Of a stretch of DNA of 64,000 bases, positions 26,413 to 36,900 are shown in pieces; position 1 is the stretch's first letter, and every line of letters starts with the position of its first letter. The notes below the pieces were generated by a model. The model searched no databases and had not been told where the DNA came from. It was given only the letters and a program-made list of their open reading frames with translations. The stretch is taken from NCBI RefSeq assembly GCF_009647655.1, contig NZ_WJFD01000001.1, positions 682,001 through 746,000 of the forward strand, written 5' to 3'. The stretch is from Chitinophaga sp. SYP-B3965. Lineage in GTDB: Bacteria; Bacteroidota; Bacteroidia; Chitinophagales; Chitinophagaceae. The position numbers were made by a program, and so were the translations under genes.

Positions 26413-27924
26413 ATGAGAAACAAACTGTTCTTTTTACTGGCAGTGATGAGCTTCCAACAGAACCTGCAAGCGCAAACGAAAAATCTGATCATCGTTTTCG
26501 ACGGTCTCCGGCCGGATTATATCAAACCGGAGATCATGCCCAATCTGTATCGCTTTAAACAGGATAATAGTTATGGTGATGCAAGCCATAGTGTGTTCCC
26601 TTGTGTTACCCGTGTCAATTCCTCCGCATATGCTACAGGGTCTTATCCGTGGAAAACAGGTCTCCTGGGCAATAACGTCTATTTACCGATGGTTGATTCC
26701 GCGCGGGTTTTCAATACCGGCAACGCCAGGGACCTGATGACGATCGACAGTGCTACGAATGGCCATTTGCTCACTACCCGCTCTCTGGGAGAAATACTTC
26801 GCGACCACGGACAAAAGATGTTCGTATTCAGTTCCGGCTCTACCGGACAAGCAATGTTGCAGAACCATACCGTGAATGGAGCGATAATAAATCCCCTGCT
26901 TATTTTGCCTGCATCACTGAAGGAGGATGTGATCAATACTTTGGGTAAACCTTCCGCCCCAAATCATGAGGATGGATTCATCGGTGTGCATCGTTGGGCA
27001 ACAGATGCTTTGTTTCATTACGGATTGTCCGCCAATGGTCCGGAAGTAAGTGCTATCTGGTATGCTGATCCGGATGAAACTGCACATGCCACAGGAGTAG
27101 GATCACCGGAAACAATAAAAGCACTGGCCGGAGTGGATCAGCAATTTCAACGCATACTCGATACGCTGGAAGCCCGCCATATGATCGATCAGGTCAATAT
27201 CATTATTACTTCAGACCATGGATTCATTACTAATGGAGGCACTGAAGATGGATCACTCACCGGTTTGCTGATCCAGAATGGATGGAAAAAAAGCAAAACT
27301 TCCACAGATGTGGTAGCAGTAGATGGTGCCATTTTCGTAAAGGACCATGATCCTGTGATTATCCGCAAAATTGTAGAAGCATTGCAGCAGCAATCCTGGG
27401 TTGGGCCTATCTTTACTAATAAAGGTAAAATAAAAGGCACACTCTCCTTTGATGTCATTCATTGGGGGCATCCTGACAGAGCTGCTGATATCTTAATGGC
27501 TTCGCCCTGGAATGACAAGGAAAATACCTGGCATTTTGCAGGGACTTCAGAAAGAAAAGGACCAGGTGCAAGTCACGGTGGGCTTAGTCCGTATGAGATC
27601 CATATTCCATTGATCCTGTCTGGCCCTGCTTTCAAAAAACGGTACGTTTCCAATTTACCCACTGCCAATGTGGATATTGTTCCCACCATATTAAAGCTGA
27701 GGAATATTCCGGTGCCTGCTGTAATGGATGGACGGGTGATGGAAGAATATTTTACAGGGCAAACCGGTAAGGGGCAGCCTGTGGTGAAAAAGGAAATTGT
27801 TAAGGTAACTGCACAGTTCGATTGGGGCACTTATGAATTGGAAGCGTCTGTATCCAGGATCGGTGCGTATTACTACTATTTTGATCATGCACAGGCAAAA
27901 CGTAAGTATAAGAAGGCGGATTAA
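26413..27924 (+). CDS. Secreted type I phosphodiesterase / nucleotide pyrophosphatase (alkaline phosphatase superfamily)
   Basis: ATG 26413 gives 503 residues with a signal peptide ending LQAQ (about 1-21); an upstream TTG at 26401 is less likely. The first metal site is Asp30 (IIVFDGLRPDY), the nucleophile is Thr66 (FPCVTRVNSSAYATG), and YADPDETAHATG, TSDHGF and ASHGGLSP supply the other metal ligands. These are the hallmarks of the NPP/ENPP branch, which hydrolyses phosphodiester or pyrophosphate bonds. It is probably periplasmic and may serve phosphate scavenging. Confidence 0.9.
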   Translation: MRNKLFFLLAVMSFQQNLQAQTKNLIIVFDGLRPDYIKPEIMPNLYRFKQDNSYGDASHSVFPCVTRVNSSAYATGSYPWKTGLLGNNVYLPMVDSARVFNTGNARDLMTIDSATNGHLLTTRSLGEILRDHGQKMFVFSSGSTGQAMLQNHTVNGAIINPLLILPASLKEDVINTLGKPSAPNHEDGFIGVHRWATDALFHYGLSANGPEVSAIWYADPDETAHATGVGSPETIKALAGVDQQFQRILDTLEARHMIDQVNIIITSDHGFITNGGTEDGSLTGLLIQNGWKKSKTSTDVVAVDGAIFVKDHDPVIIRKIVEALQQQSWVGPIFTNKGKIKGTLSFDVIHWGHPDRAADILMASPWNDKENTWHFAGTSERKGPGASHGGLSPYEIHIPLILSGPAFKKRYVSNLPTANVDIVPTILKLRNIPVPAVMDGRVMEEYFTGQTGKGQPVVKKEIVKVTAQFDWGTYELEASVSRIGAYYYYFDHAQAKRKYKKAD

Positions 27925-27935
27925 AGGGTAAAATA

Positions 27936-27967
27936 TTTCTAAGTTTCAATATTGATGTTTATCTTTG
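27936..27967 (+). promoter_or_regulatory. Promoter of the candidate small RNA
   Basis: TTTC (27936-27939) is followed after 20 bases by TATCTTTG (27960-27967). Apart from one base in the upstream box this is the Bacteroidota TTTG-N20-TAnnTTTG promoter at ideal spacing. Confidence 0.7.
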
Positions 27968-27968
27968 T

Positions 27969-28074
27969 GGTGCAAGATAGGATGAATCTCTGGTCAGCCA
28001 TGTTTAAGTGGCAGGACTTTTATCTGGTCAATCTTGCATAGGAGAAGTCGCTTAATTGCGACTTTTGCTATTTT
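27969..28074 (+). ncRNA. Candidate structured small RNA of about 100 nt
   Basis: This segment has its own promoter, no open reading frame of note, and an intrinsic terminator. TGCAAGAT (27971-27978) pairs with ATCTTGCA (28031-28038) to close the body. Inside, GCCA and TGGC (27997-28000 with 28009-28012) form an apical stem with an 8-base loop. The same octamer TCTGGTCA occurs on both sides of the middle (27989-27996 and 28023-28030), suggesting a symmetric internal loop. The closing-stem, central-bubble, apical-hairpin plan recalls 6S RNA, but it is shorter and I cannot assign a family. The flanking genes converge on it, so it is not a leader of either. Confidence 0.62.
28045..28074 (+). terminator. 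Terminator of the candidate small RNA
   Basis: AAGTCGC (28045-28051) pairs with GCGACTT (28058-28064) around TTAATT, followed by TTGCTATTTT. Confidence 0.75.
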
Positions 28075-28126
28075 AGGGGTTTTCTCACAAATAGAGGCAA
28101 ACTTGTAATATAGTCTCCCCCAAAAC

Positions 28127-29716
28127 TCAAAGCCCTAATTCCTGTTCAGCCCCAACCTCATCCAAAAACATCCCGTCATGCGAGATAACGATCAGCGTAC
28201 CTGCATAATCTGCTATGGTACGGGTGAGTATCTTTATATTCCGCAGATCAAGGTTATTGGTAGGTTCATCCAGCACGATCATATCAGGTGCATTATTCTT
28301 CACCATCATACAACAAAGAGAAAGCCGCATCATCTCACCACCGCTTAGCACTGCACAGGATCTATCCCAGCTCTCCGGATCAAAGAGGAACCTGTTAAGA
28401 CGCAATTTCAGTTCATGGTCCTGCAGCTTTTGCTCGTTGAAGGAAGTTATTTGTTCTATCACCGTTAGCTGCCGGTCTATCAATGAATATTCCTGATCCA
28501 GCAGCAGGGAGTTAAAAGATGCGCGATATATTTCACCGGCAACAGGTTCCAGCGTTCCCATTATCAGTTGTACCAGCGTAGATTTACCGCTGCCGTTTGC
28601 ACCTGAGATGGATATCCTGTCGCCACTGCGGATCTCAAGGTCCAATGGCACAGGCCACAAGGTTTGGCCCCTGTAAGCATGATTCAAGCCCGTAGCCTTC
28701 ACCAGTATCTTCCCCGTATGCAAACGTGCATCCTGGAAGTTGGTTTGCATTTCTCCGTGCCAGGGCTCCTGTTCCCGCAGCTGGTCCAGCTCCGTACGCA
28801 GGCGGGCTACTTTTTCCTCATGTACATCCTTTAGCCGCGTAGTAGCACCTTCTGCCCAATTGCGGTTAACGTTCTGCATGATCTTCGCCATCCCGCCATT
28901 TTTCCTTTTTCGGGCACCCTGTGCATCATCCTTCTGCTTTCGTTCCATCGCTTCCCGCTGTTTTCTGCCGGCTTCGCGGAGGCTGCGTTCTGTATGGTCA
29001 AGTTTCTGCAATATAGCGGCTTCTTCTTCCGCTTTCCTTTCTTCATAGAAAGCATAATCACCGCCGTATACATTAATGCCAGTGGGAGTAAGTTCCCATA
29101 TAGGGGTGCATAAAGAAAGCAGATTTCTGTCGTGGCTTACGATGAGCACCCCGGCATCTGTGCTTTGCAGCCAGTCGTAGAGCAGCTGCCTCCCGGAAAC
29201 ATCTAAATGATTGGTAGGTTCATCCAGCAATACCAGTTCAGGTTGATGGATCGTGATCCCCGCCAGGAAGAGTTTTGTTTTTTCACCGCCGCTCAGTTGT
29301 GTAAAAGGTGTTTCCAGATTTACATGTGGAAGTCCCCATTGGTCCAGCGCCTGGCAGCAACGTTCTTCCAGTGTCCAATCATCCGCCAGCGCTTCAAAAT
29401 GTGCTACTTCTGTACTGCCTTGCAGGATAGCCTGAAGCGCTAACCAGCGCTCACTGATGTTCAGTACATCAGCAATGGAAAGATGATCATATTGCCCGAA
29501 ATGCTGCGGCACATAATAGGGCGGAACCGTTGTTGCAAGCATGCCTTCTTCCATGGGTATCCTGTCCGCTACTATCTGGAGCAGGGTGGATTTCCCGATG
29601 CCGTTATCACCCACTAAACCGATCTTTTCGCCTTTATTAATGGTAAAGTGTACATCACGGAATAATACTTTCCCCAATGGCAGGGAGTATAAAATATGTT
29701 GGGCATTCATTAACAT
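28127..29716 (-). CDS. ABC-F family ATPase (ribosome-associated)
   Basis: The 529-residue protein has two ABC domains and no membrane segment. The first has Walker A GDNGIGKST and LSGGEKTKLFLAG; the second has GANGSGKST and LSGGEMMRLSL, each followed by LDEPTNHLD or LDEPTNNLD. The linker (about 225-310) is highly charged and coiled-coil-like, as in ABC-F proteins that bind the ribosomal E site. Members protect ribosomes from antibiotics or resolve stalled translation; which applies here is unclear. Start at ATG 29716 or the in-frame ATG 29710. Confidence 0.9.
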   Translation of the reverse strand: MLMNAQHILYSLPLGKVLFRDVHFTINKGEKIGLVGDNGIGKSTLLQIVADRIPMEEGMLATTVPPYYVPQHFGQYDHLSIADVLNISERWLALQAILQGSTEVAHFEALADDWTLEERCCQALDQWGLPHVNLETPFTQLSGGEKTKLFLAGITIHQPELVLLDEPTNHLDVSGRQLLYDWLQSTDAGVLIVSHDRNLLSLCTPIWELTPTGINVYGGDYAFYEERKAEEEAAILQKLDHTERSLREAGRKQREAMERKQKDDAQGARKRKNGGMAKIMQNVNRNWAEGATTRLKDVHEEKVARLRTELDQLREQEPWHGEMQTNFQDARLHTGKILVKATGLNHAYRGQTLWPVPLDLEIRSGDRISISGANGSGKSTLVQLIMGTLEPVAGEIYRASFNSLLLDQEYSLIDRQLTVIEQITSFNEQKLQDHELKLRLNRFLFDPESWDRSCAVLSGGEMMRLSLCCMMVKNNAPDMIVLDEPTNNLDLRNIKILTRTIADYAGTLIVISHDGMFLDEVGAEQELGL

Positions 29717-29911
29717 TATGACCTGATGAGTTTACGGGTATGCAGTAGAAAATTGATGGAAGGAGCCCTGCAGGAGAAGCAGCGCATATGCCGGAACGGC
29801 TTGTGTTATGGGAGAATTATAACTTCATGATGGGGCAAAATTAATAGATAATCTTATATCAGCCAAAATTTATAATTTTCTTTACTTTGTAAGCAGTAAA
29901 TCAAAACCAAC

Positions 29912-30409
29912 ATGAAAAAAATAACGCTCCTGTTCAGCTGTCTGCTGATATTCAGTGCCTGCTTCGCACAAACACAAGCACAAACCACCAGTCAACCCAA
30001 GCTTTACAATCCTGAAGCTGACGCAAAAGAGGATATAGCCGCCGCGGTAAAGAAAGCGGCCGCCTCCGGCAAACACGTATTCCTGCAAATGGGTGGGAAC
30101 TGGTGTGGCTGGTGTATCGCCTTCGATAAACTGGTTAAATCCAACGATACCTTAAGTAACTATCTGGCCGCCAACTACGAGGTGGTACATGTAAATTACA
30201 GCCAGGAGAATAAGAATGAAGCCGTTTTTGCCTCCCTGGGTTATCCTGAGCGTTTCGGCTTTCCGGTGTTTGTGATCCTGAATGGAAAAGGAGAACGCAT
30301 CCATACGCAGAATTCCGAGTACCTCGAAGAAGGGAAGGGGCATAGCAGTAAGAAAGTACTGGCCTTCTTTAAAAATTGGTCACCAGGCGCTTTGAAGCCT
30401 GTAAAGTAA
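29912..30409 (+). CDS. Secreted thioredoxin-like protein
   Basis: The 165-residue protein has a signal peptide (about 1-20; CLLIFSACFAQ) and one thioredoxin fold with the active site WCGWC (Cys65, Cys68). The WCGWC site and the GGNWCGWCIAFDKL context match the Bacteroidota thioredoxin-like family that probably reduces periplasmic disulfides. A cis-proline is seen in GFPVFVILN. TACTTTG just upstream may be part of a promoter. Monocistronic. Confidence 0.88.
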   Translation: MKKITLLFSCLLIFSACFAQTQAQTTSQPKLYNPEADAKEDIAAAVKKAAASGKHVFLQMGGNWCGWCIAFDKLVKSNDTLSNYLAANYEVVHVNYSQENKNEAVFASLGYPERFGFPVFVILNGKGERIHTQNSEYLEEGKGHSSKKVLAFFKNWSPGALKPVK

Positions 30410-30490
30410 ATAAAAGGGGGTTGCATCAAAAATAAAAGATAGCCCGGAGAATTGCATAAATGATGGCATGCCTCCATCAGGTACCCGAAT

Positions 30491-30525
30491 AAAAAGGGGC
30501 CGCATCATACTTTTGATACGGCCCC
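30491..30525 (-). terminator. Terminator of the susC-susD-phosphatase run
   Basis: GGGGCCGCATCA (30496-30507) pairs with TGATACGGCCCC (30514-30525) with one mismatch. On the minus strand the stem is followed by TTTTT, so it ends transcripts from the phosphatase gene. Confidence 0.82.
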
Positions 30526-30534
30526 CTCAATAAA

Positions 30535-32412
30535 TCAATGAAATAAAACCTCCTCAGCCAAAGGAATTACCTTCCCGCCTGTCTTCTGTATATACAGGTC
30601 AATAGAAGGTGGCCTCCGCAGATCATAGTAAATGATCTTCACAGGATGATATCCCGCCTTTAACGCTATCTCTCCGCCCACAGTAACATCCTGTTCATAT
30701 TCCTCTATCAGCAGCTGATCATGTACATAAAACTTTAACCAGTTCTCTGCATGACCGCTGAACTTGTAAATACCATCTTCTGCCACGTACACGTACCCGG
30801 TGAATTCAACACCCCATTCTTCTCCGCGATGCACCATCTCTTTCAGATCATAACTCTTTACCACAGCAGGTTTGCTAAAAGAAAGCTTCTCAAAATCTGC
30901 TCTGCTTTTCACCGTACCCGCAGCATAGCGATATAATAACCCTGGTGCCGGTGTAACGGAAGCGCCGGCAAAAGGCGCCTGATTTACAAACTTCTTTTCT
31001 GCAACACGGCTATTACCTTCCTTGCTAAAAGCAACGGCTTTTAAAGTAGTGCTCTGTTTAAAAGCAAGCGGAGCCCGATACAGCGCGGAACGTTTATCAG
31101 GCGTAGAACCGTCCGTAGTATAACGGATCTCCAGCCCCGGCAGCGCGCCTTCAACAGTTACCTTTAATTCATCGCTGAATACATCTGAAGAAGAAGAGAA
31201 CATAGGAGCAGGCGGAACTTTACGTGCCAGGGAAACATCATGCCATGGTGCTCCCTTCGTCAAATCAAAAGCGTCAAACACTTGCCCGTCTTCGTCAATG
31301 GCCTGGAATTGCAGTACGTTTTCTGCAATGCGCACGTACCCAAAATGAAAGCCGGTTTTCACTTTATTGGTGAACCAGGAGCGGGTAGGGGCAGAGTGCT
31401 CCACATCGCCGCCACTGCCACCGATATTAATATACCTTACACCTTTATCTCCGCGTGGCTGTGCGTTCAGGATAGGCCAGGTACGCTCATAGGTGTGAAT
31501 GTGACCATAGAACACTACATCCACGCCGTATTTTTCATAGAGTGGCGGCAGGTCTTTCAGATCAGGATCACCCAGGGTGGAACGGCCGCCTTTAAGGGTT
31601 TCACCAAAGTCATCCGTGTCTGAAGAAAATGGAGGATGATGATGCATGGCTATCTTCCAGGTTGCCGTAGAGCGTGCCAGTTCCCGTTCCAGCCATTCGT
31701 ATACTTCCGTTCCGGGCCTTACATCATGGTCCGTATCAAACAGGAAGAATTGCGTATTCCCGTAGGTGAACGTATAGTAATACTCCGGGTTTGGATTACT
31801 GAGGTATTGGTAATAGTACGGCGCCCCGTGTTCATGGTTTCCCATGATGGTATAGATAGGATAACTGCGCATGAAGGGATAAGCCGGTGCAAAAAACTCT
31901 TCGACCCAATTGCGTTTTACGTAACCATAATCCACCAGGTCCCCTCCGTGAATAGCAAAGTTGGGGCGTTCTTTTGCTGCGAGGGCAGTGAGTTTGCCCC
32001 AGATGGGTGCATTCTTCTGCGAATCACTGAACACCGCAAACCCGATAGGTGTATTTTCCTTTACCGCCGTTTTAAAAGGCACGGCTTCACTGATCAGCGT
32101 ATCACCACCCTGCAGTACAGTTACCGTGCGATAGAAATAATCCGTTTCCACCGCCAATCCCGTTAACTCAATTTCATGCATGGCAACTGTATCCGCAGAT
32201 GCAGCTTTCATCGTAAGCAATGGTTGTTCCGCTTCATATAGTGAGGGACCATATTCCACCCATGATACACCTGGTTCAGATGTTTCCCAGAGTATCCGTA
32301 TGCTTTGCTGTGTAGCCAACTGCACATAGGGCTTTATAACGAAGTACGGTTTTTCCGAAACCCTGAATGCGCTGCCGCCAATAAGCAGTAACAGCAATAA
32401 TATCCTTTGCAT
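30535..32412 (-). CDS. Secreted purple-acid-phosphatase-like metallophosphoesterase with PA14-type C-terminus
   Basis: The 625-residue protein has a short signal sequence, an N-terminal Fn3-like domain (about 24-115), a calcineurin-like phosphoesterase domain (about 122-365) with Asp130, HGGDLVDYGY (Asp158), GNHEH (Asn192, His193), MHHHPPF and GHIHTYERTW (His304, His306), then a chitobiase-C-like segment (about 400-465; LEIRYTTDGSTP) and a PA14-like domain (about 485-610). The metal set is that of purple acid phosphatases. It is the last gene after susC and susD, nine bases from susD, so it probably cleaves phosphate from the substrate this system captures. Confidence 0.88.
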   Translation of the reverse strand: MQRILLLLLLIGGSAFRVSEKPYFVIKPYVQLATQQSIRILWETSEPGVSWVEYGPSLYEAEQPLLTMKAASADTVAMHEIELTGLAVETDYFYRTVTVLQGGDTLISEAVPFKTAVKENTPIGFAVFSDSQKNAPIWGKLTALAAKERPNFAIHGGDLVDYGYVKRNWVEEFFAPAYPFMRSYPIYTIMGNHEHGAPYYYQYLSNPNPEYYYTFTYGNTQFFLFDTDHDVRPGTEVYEWLERELARSTATWKIAMHHHPPFSSDTDDFGETLKGGRSTLGDPDLKDLPPLYEKYGVDVVFYGHIHTYERTWPILNAQPRGDKGVRYINIGGSGGDVEHSAPTRSWFTNKVKTGFHFGYVRIAENVLQFQAIDEDGQVFDAFDLTKGAPWHDVSLARKVPPAPMFSSSSDVFSDELKVTVEGALPGLEIRYTTDGSTPDKRSALYRAPLAFKQSTTLKAVAFSKEGNSRVAEKKFVNQAPFAGASVTPAPGLLYRYAAGTVKSRADFEKLSFSKPAVVKSYDLKEMVHRGEEWGVEFTGYVYVAEDGIYKFSGHAENWLKFYVHDQLLIEEYEQDVTVGGEIALKAGYHPVKIIYYDLRRPPSIDLYIQKTGGKVIPLAEEVLFH

Positions 32413-32421
32413 AAAATAGTT

Positions 32422-33957
32422 TTAGTTTGTTTTCAGCAGCCACATCAGTCCATTCACATCATCGTTTCCATATTGGCGCTGTATAGCTTCAGAAAGGTGC
32501 ACGCCATTGAAGTTCACTTCCTTTTGCGGATACATCCAGCGGTTAGGGATCTTATCAGAAGGGATATTCATATTAGAGGCCGGATTAACAGGGAATACGG
32601 GATAACCGGTGCGCCTGTATTCATAAAATGCATGGCCAGGGTGCTGCAGGTAAGTAGACAGATATTGCTGCTGGAATATTTGTTTCAGCTGTTGTGCAGG
32701 TTCTGTAGAAAATACCACGGCAGGCTGTTTTAAATAGATGTTCTGTACATAATCGTTGGTGATCTGCATATTGTGATGGTAACGCGCTTCATCCGGTGTG
32801 TTATCCGTTACAAACTTCATAGCCGCCGTTATGCCTGCGTTGTAATAGGCGGCTGCTTCGCCGGGTATCCAGCCTCTTACGGCCGCTTCTGCCTGCATGA
32901 ACTTTAATTCTGCATAACTTAGCAGGTAGATGGGTTCTCCCGTAGCTAATTCCAGATAGCGGTCATTGATGGTGGAATAATCACGTGATCCGGCAATCTG
33001 TGTAAGATTGGAATATAACATAGATGGATCAAGCCCTATGTAAGCATTCCAGTCTGAAACGGCCATACCGCCTGCCACCTTTACAGGAGAAGGATTGGTG
33101 TAATAGAAAAGGCGACGGTCCTGCAGGGATTTTAAGGAATCCACGATCACACTGCTTAGCATGATGTACACGTAAGACTGATTGCCTTCTTTATAAAAAG
33201 GATATTTCTCGCCGGACTTGTCAAAGAATTTCAATTGAAAATTATCTTCATTCCCTTCAAAGATGGGCAGGCCATTCATGATCTTCTGGAAGCGTGCGAT
33301 CACCTTCAGATCTGTATCCGCCGTTTTGCGGAACAGGTTGGTGAGCACTTTCAGCTGGAAAGTATTTACCAGTTTTCTCCATTTCGTGGTATTACCGGCA
33401 TAGATAGGATCACCGCCAAAATTAACCCCTTTTGCAAACAGGCTGTCTGCTTTATCCAGTTCATTCAAGATACCCAGGAATACATCTTTCTGCGTATCAT
33501 AGCCAGGTTTGATGATCCCTTCCATTTCGCCTTTTAGTGCCTGTGAATAAGGGATGTCTCCCACCTGCATGCTTAGTTCAAAAAAGCGCCAGGCCCGCAG
33601 GGCTTGGCCCAGGGCTGTATAGGAATTCTTCAGTTCCGCGCTGGTGGCAAGGGATATCATCTTATCGATGTTATTCAGCACTACCAGGCGGTCGAAGTAC
33701 TCCGTACGGCCCAGGCGGTTATATTGCTCCTCATTGGCGCTGGAAGACCAGCAGGTGTATTTGCCCAGCATATGTGGGCGCATGAAATCAGTGCCGGATT
33801 TAAAGGTGGTTTTTGTTACATCCAGCAACAGGGTAGTAGCCAGCATGTCCGCCGTTACGATTGTTGCTTTATTCGGGTCAGTGTTGATCTCATCAAACTT
33901 TGAGCAGCCTGCAAGCAGGAGCATGGCGAAGAGGATCGTAATATATTGCTTGTACAT
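32422..33957 (-). CDS. SusD/RagB-like nutrient-binding outer-membrane lipoprotein
   Basis: The 511-residue protein has the lipobox LLAGC (Cys18) and begins its mature part SKFDEINTDPNKAT, typical of the SusD-like subgroup paired with shorter-plug SusC proteins. TPR-like helices and the C-terminal FYEYRRTGYP / NRWMYPQKE motifs fit the family. It lies on the cell surface and covers the SusC channel, helping to capture ligand. It sits 22 bases after the susC gene and before the phosphatase gene. Confidence 0.92.
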   Translation of the reverse strand: MYKQYITILFAMLLLAGCSKFDEINTDPNKATIVTADMLATTLLLDVTKTTFKSGTDFMRPHMLGKYTCWSSSANEEQYNRLGRTEYFDRLVVLNNIDKMISLATSAELKNSYTALGQALRAWRFFELSMQVGDIPYSQALKGEMEGIIKPGYDTQKDVFLGILNELDKADSLFAKGVNFGGDPIYAGNTTKWRKLVNTFQLKVLTNLFRKTADTDLKVIARFQKIMNGLPIFEGNEDNFQLKFFDKSGEKYPFYKEGNQSYVYIMLSSVIVDSLKSLQDRRLFYYTNPSPVKVAGGMAVSDWNAYIGLDPSMLYSNLTQIAGSRDYSTINDRYLELATGEPIYLLSYAELKFMQAEAAVRGWIPGEAAAYYNAGITAAMKFVTDNTPDEARYHHNMQITNDYVQNIYLKQPAVVFSTEPAQQLKQIFQQQYLSTYLQHPGHAFYEYRRTGYPVFPVNPASNMNIPSDKIPNRWMYPQKEVNFNGVHLSEAIQRQYGNDDVNGLMWLLKTN

Positions 33958-33979
33958 AATTGCGTTGTTAATCTTTTGA

Positions 33980-36900
33980 TCAGAAAGTAAGCTTGATGTT
34001 CATGCCAATGTACCGGTTGGAAGGAGAGTTCAGGTCATCCTTACCTTTATCAGGATCTGCATACTTGAATTGTTTTCTCCAGATCAGTACATTCTGCCCG
34101 GTTAAAGCAACGGAAGCAGCGCTGGCACCTATTTTCCTGAACACATTCACGGGGATGTTGTATTGCAGAGACATCTCCCGCAGTTTCAGAAAAGTAGGAT
34201 CAAGTGCTCCGCCTGGTGTGCCATCTGCAAAATCGCGGGAATAAGCTTCGTAGGAAACGGGGATATCGTTCTTCGCAAACACGCGGGTATCTTCTGTGAT
34301 CCTGCCATATTTATCCTGTTTCATTTCTCCGGAGAGCACTTTCACACCTTTTCCGATGTAAGTGATCTTATGATTCACCACTTCGTCATAACGATATTGG
34401 TTATCGCTTTCAGGATGTGCACCTGTATCCCACATCTTATTATTCATGTATTCATACATCAGGCCACCTACTCTGCCATCAAAACTGAAACTGAAGATAA
34501 AGTTGCGGTAACTTAAACTGTTGGTGAAACCCCAGATCCAGCTTGGGTCCATATAACCAATGCGCGTTGGATACTGGCTCATGAGCGGCAACCCGTTATC
34601 CTGGTGTACGATATTGCCCTGTGGATCTTTTTCCCATGGCTCTGTTACGTAAGCATCTCTGCGCTCGCCCACTTTGGTCCACAGGTTATCAGCAGAATAC
34701 TGCTTGTCCAGCGTTTTGTAATATTCGTGAGAAGTAGACCAGTTGAACATGGATTCCCAACGGAATATATTGTTGGCAATGGGCGTACCGCTGATGGTTA
34801 CTTCTACGCCGCGGCGTACATAAGATTCATCGGTATTCACCAGGGTAGTGGTGAAACCGGAAGCAGAAGAGATCTCTGCATTAGCCTGCTGGTTGTAACT
34901 GTATTTGTTATAGTAAGTAACGTCTGCCTGCAAACGGTTCTTCAGGAAATAAGCGGTGGTACCTATTTCCCAGGTACGCGCCGTTTTAGGATTAATACTG
35001 CCGTCGAAGATATTGGCAGGATAACTACCTGTGTTCAGGCCTTCCCAAACACCCAGTGCAGTAGCATAAGTTCTGTTGGTGGCATAGATGCCCAGGTCTC
35101 CTTTAGACAAAGCCCAGGAGCCGCGCACTTTCCAGAAATCCATAAAAGCGGGCATTTTGAATAGTTCGCTCAGCACCATGCTGGCGCCCACAGAAGGGTA
35201 GAAGTAAGAGCGGCTGGCTTTGGGCAGGGTAGAGCTCCAATCGTTCCGGCCCGTTACATCCACAAAAAATGCGCTGTTCCAGGAGAGCGTGAGTTTGCTG
35301 AAAAGACTGTTCACCTGTTTCTCCGTTTGGCCTATCAGCACATCCGGGCGTTCAACAGAAGAAGCCAGGGAATAAAGGCCGGGAATGGAGAGGCCGCCTC
35401 TTGTTTTACCTGTTAATACATTGTTGCGGAAATAATAGATGGTTCCACCTGCCAGGCCGTCTATACCAAGCTTGCCTATTTTTTTATTGATAGTAAAGAG
35501 CAGGTCATTATTAATACTGAACCCCGTGAGGTTGCTGATCATATACAACCCTTTGGATTCATAACCACCTCTTGTAGAGTTAATATTGATGGGATTGCGT
35601 TTGGTATCTTCATTACCATAATAATCCATGCCGCTCCTGAATTGCAGGCGTGCACCGGGGAACAGGCTGTAACCCGCGGAAAGGCTGGCATTATAGGTGT
35701 TCTGATCAACCGCGTTCAACTTTTCGTAAGCGATCAGGTAAGGGTTATCATACCATGTTTTATACATCCAGTTCTGTGTTAATCCCGGTGTTACCCAGTA
35801 ATCGCGGAACTGTGTAACATCATACTCAGGCCCCGTCCACATAAGCAGGTTATAGATATACCCCTGGTTACCGTAACCGCTTCCCCAGATCTGTGGAGAT
35901 TTGCGCTTGTTGTAACCAACCGTAGCTTCCAGGTTAAACCGGCTGCCCACTTTTATTTCGCCGCCCATGGAAAAGTTGATCATGTTCCCTTTGGCGTTGG
36001 GGTATTGGCCCTTATTATAGATATCCGTTAAAGAAACGCGGAAGCTTCCATTCTCGCCGGTTTGCGTTACACTGATATTGTTATTGGTAATAAAGCTCGG
36101 CTCCAGGAAATCCTTAAAGTTGTCCTTGCCACGGGAGGTGAGCGGCATGTCCTTCACGGACTTGGTCACAGGGTCCCATTGCATGGCTGTTCTGCCAATA
36201 TCCAACCGGTCTCCCCAGATGTAGTCCGTAGCGCTGTAAGTGCCACCAAGGCCTGCGCTGTAATTATGCTGTACTTCAGGCAGGGTGAGAAAACCTGCAT
36301 TGAACATGGTGTTGCTGTTGATGGAAACCGTTACACCTTTTCTGCCGCTTTTTTTGGTGGTGATGATGATCACGCCCTCTCCGCCACGCTGCCCATACAA
36401 TGCAGCAGCAGTGGAACCTTTGAGTACATCCATGCTCTCAATATCATCAGGGCTGATGTCCCGGAGCGTCATATTGCCATAGGGTACGCCATTGATCACC
36501 AACAGGGGAGTGCCGCCCCGGAGAGAGATGGTAGGTGCTTCAAAGAACTCCGTACTGTTCTGAATGAGCAGGCCGGATACTTTACCGGTGAGGGAAGTGG
36601 CAAGATCCACCCCCTTCACACGCTGTACTTCTTCGCCTGATACTTTCTGTACCGCATAACCCAGCGCTTTTTCATCCCGTTTGATACCAAGGGCTGTTAC
36701 TACTACCTGTTTGAGCCTTCGTTGATCAGGTGCCAGGGCAATACTGAACATCGTTTGATTTTTTACAGGCACCTCTTTGGTGAGGAAGCCAATAAAGCTA
36801 ATGATCAGGGTGGCATCCGCTTTAGCCCGGATATTAAATTCCCCCTTTTCATTAGTGGATGTACCCGCATCGCTGTCTTTTACGCGAACGGTGGCACCAA

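Noticed and set aside
27988..28030. GGTCAG in the candidate small RNA recalling the SRP RNA core
   Set aside because: The expected GGAA tetraloop and the matching AGCAG side are missing, so an SRP RNA is not supported.
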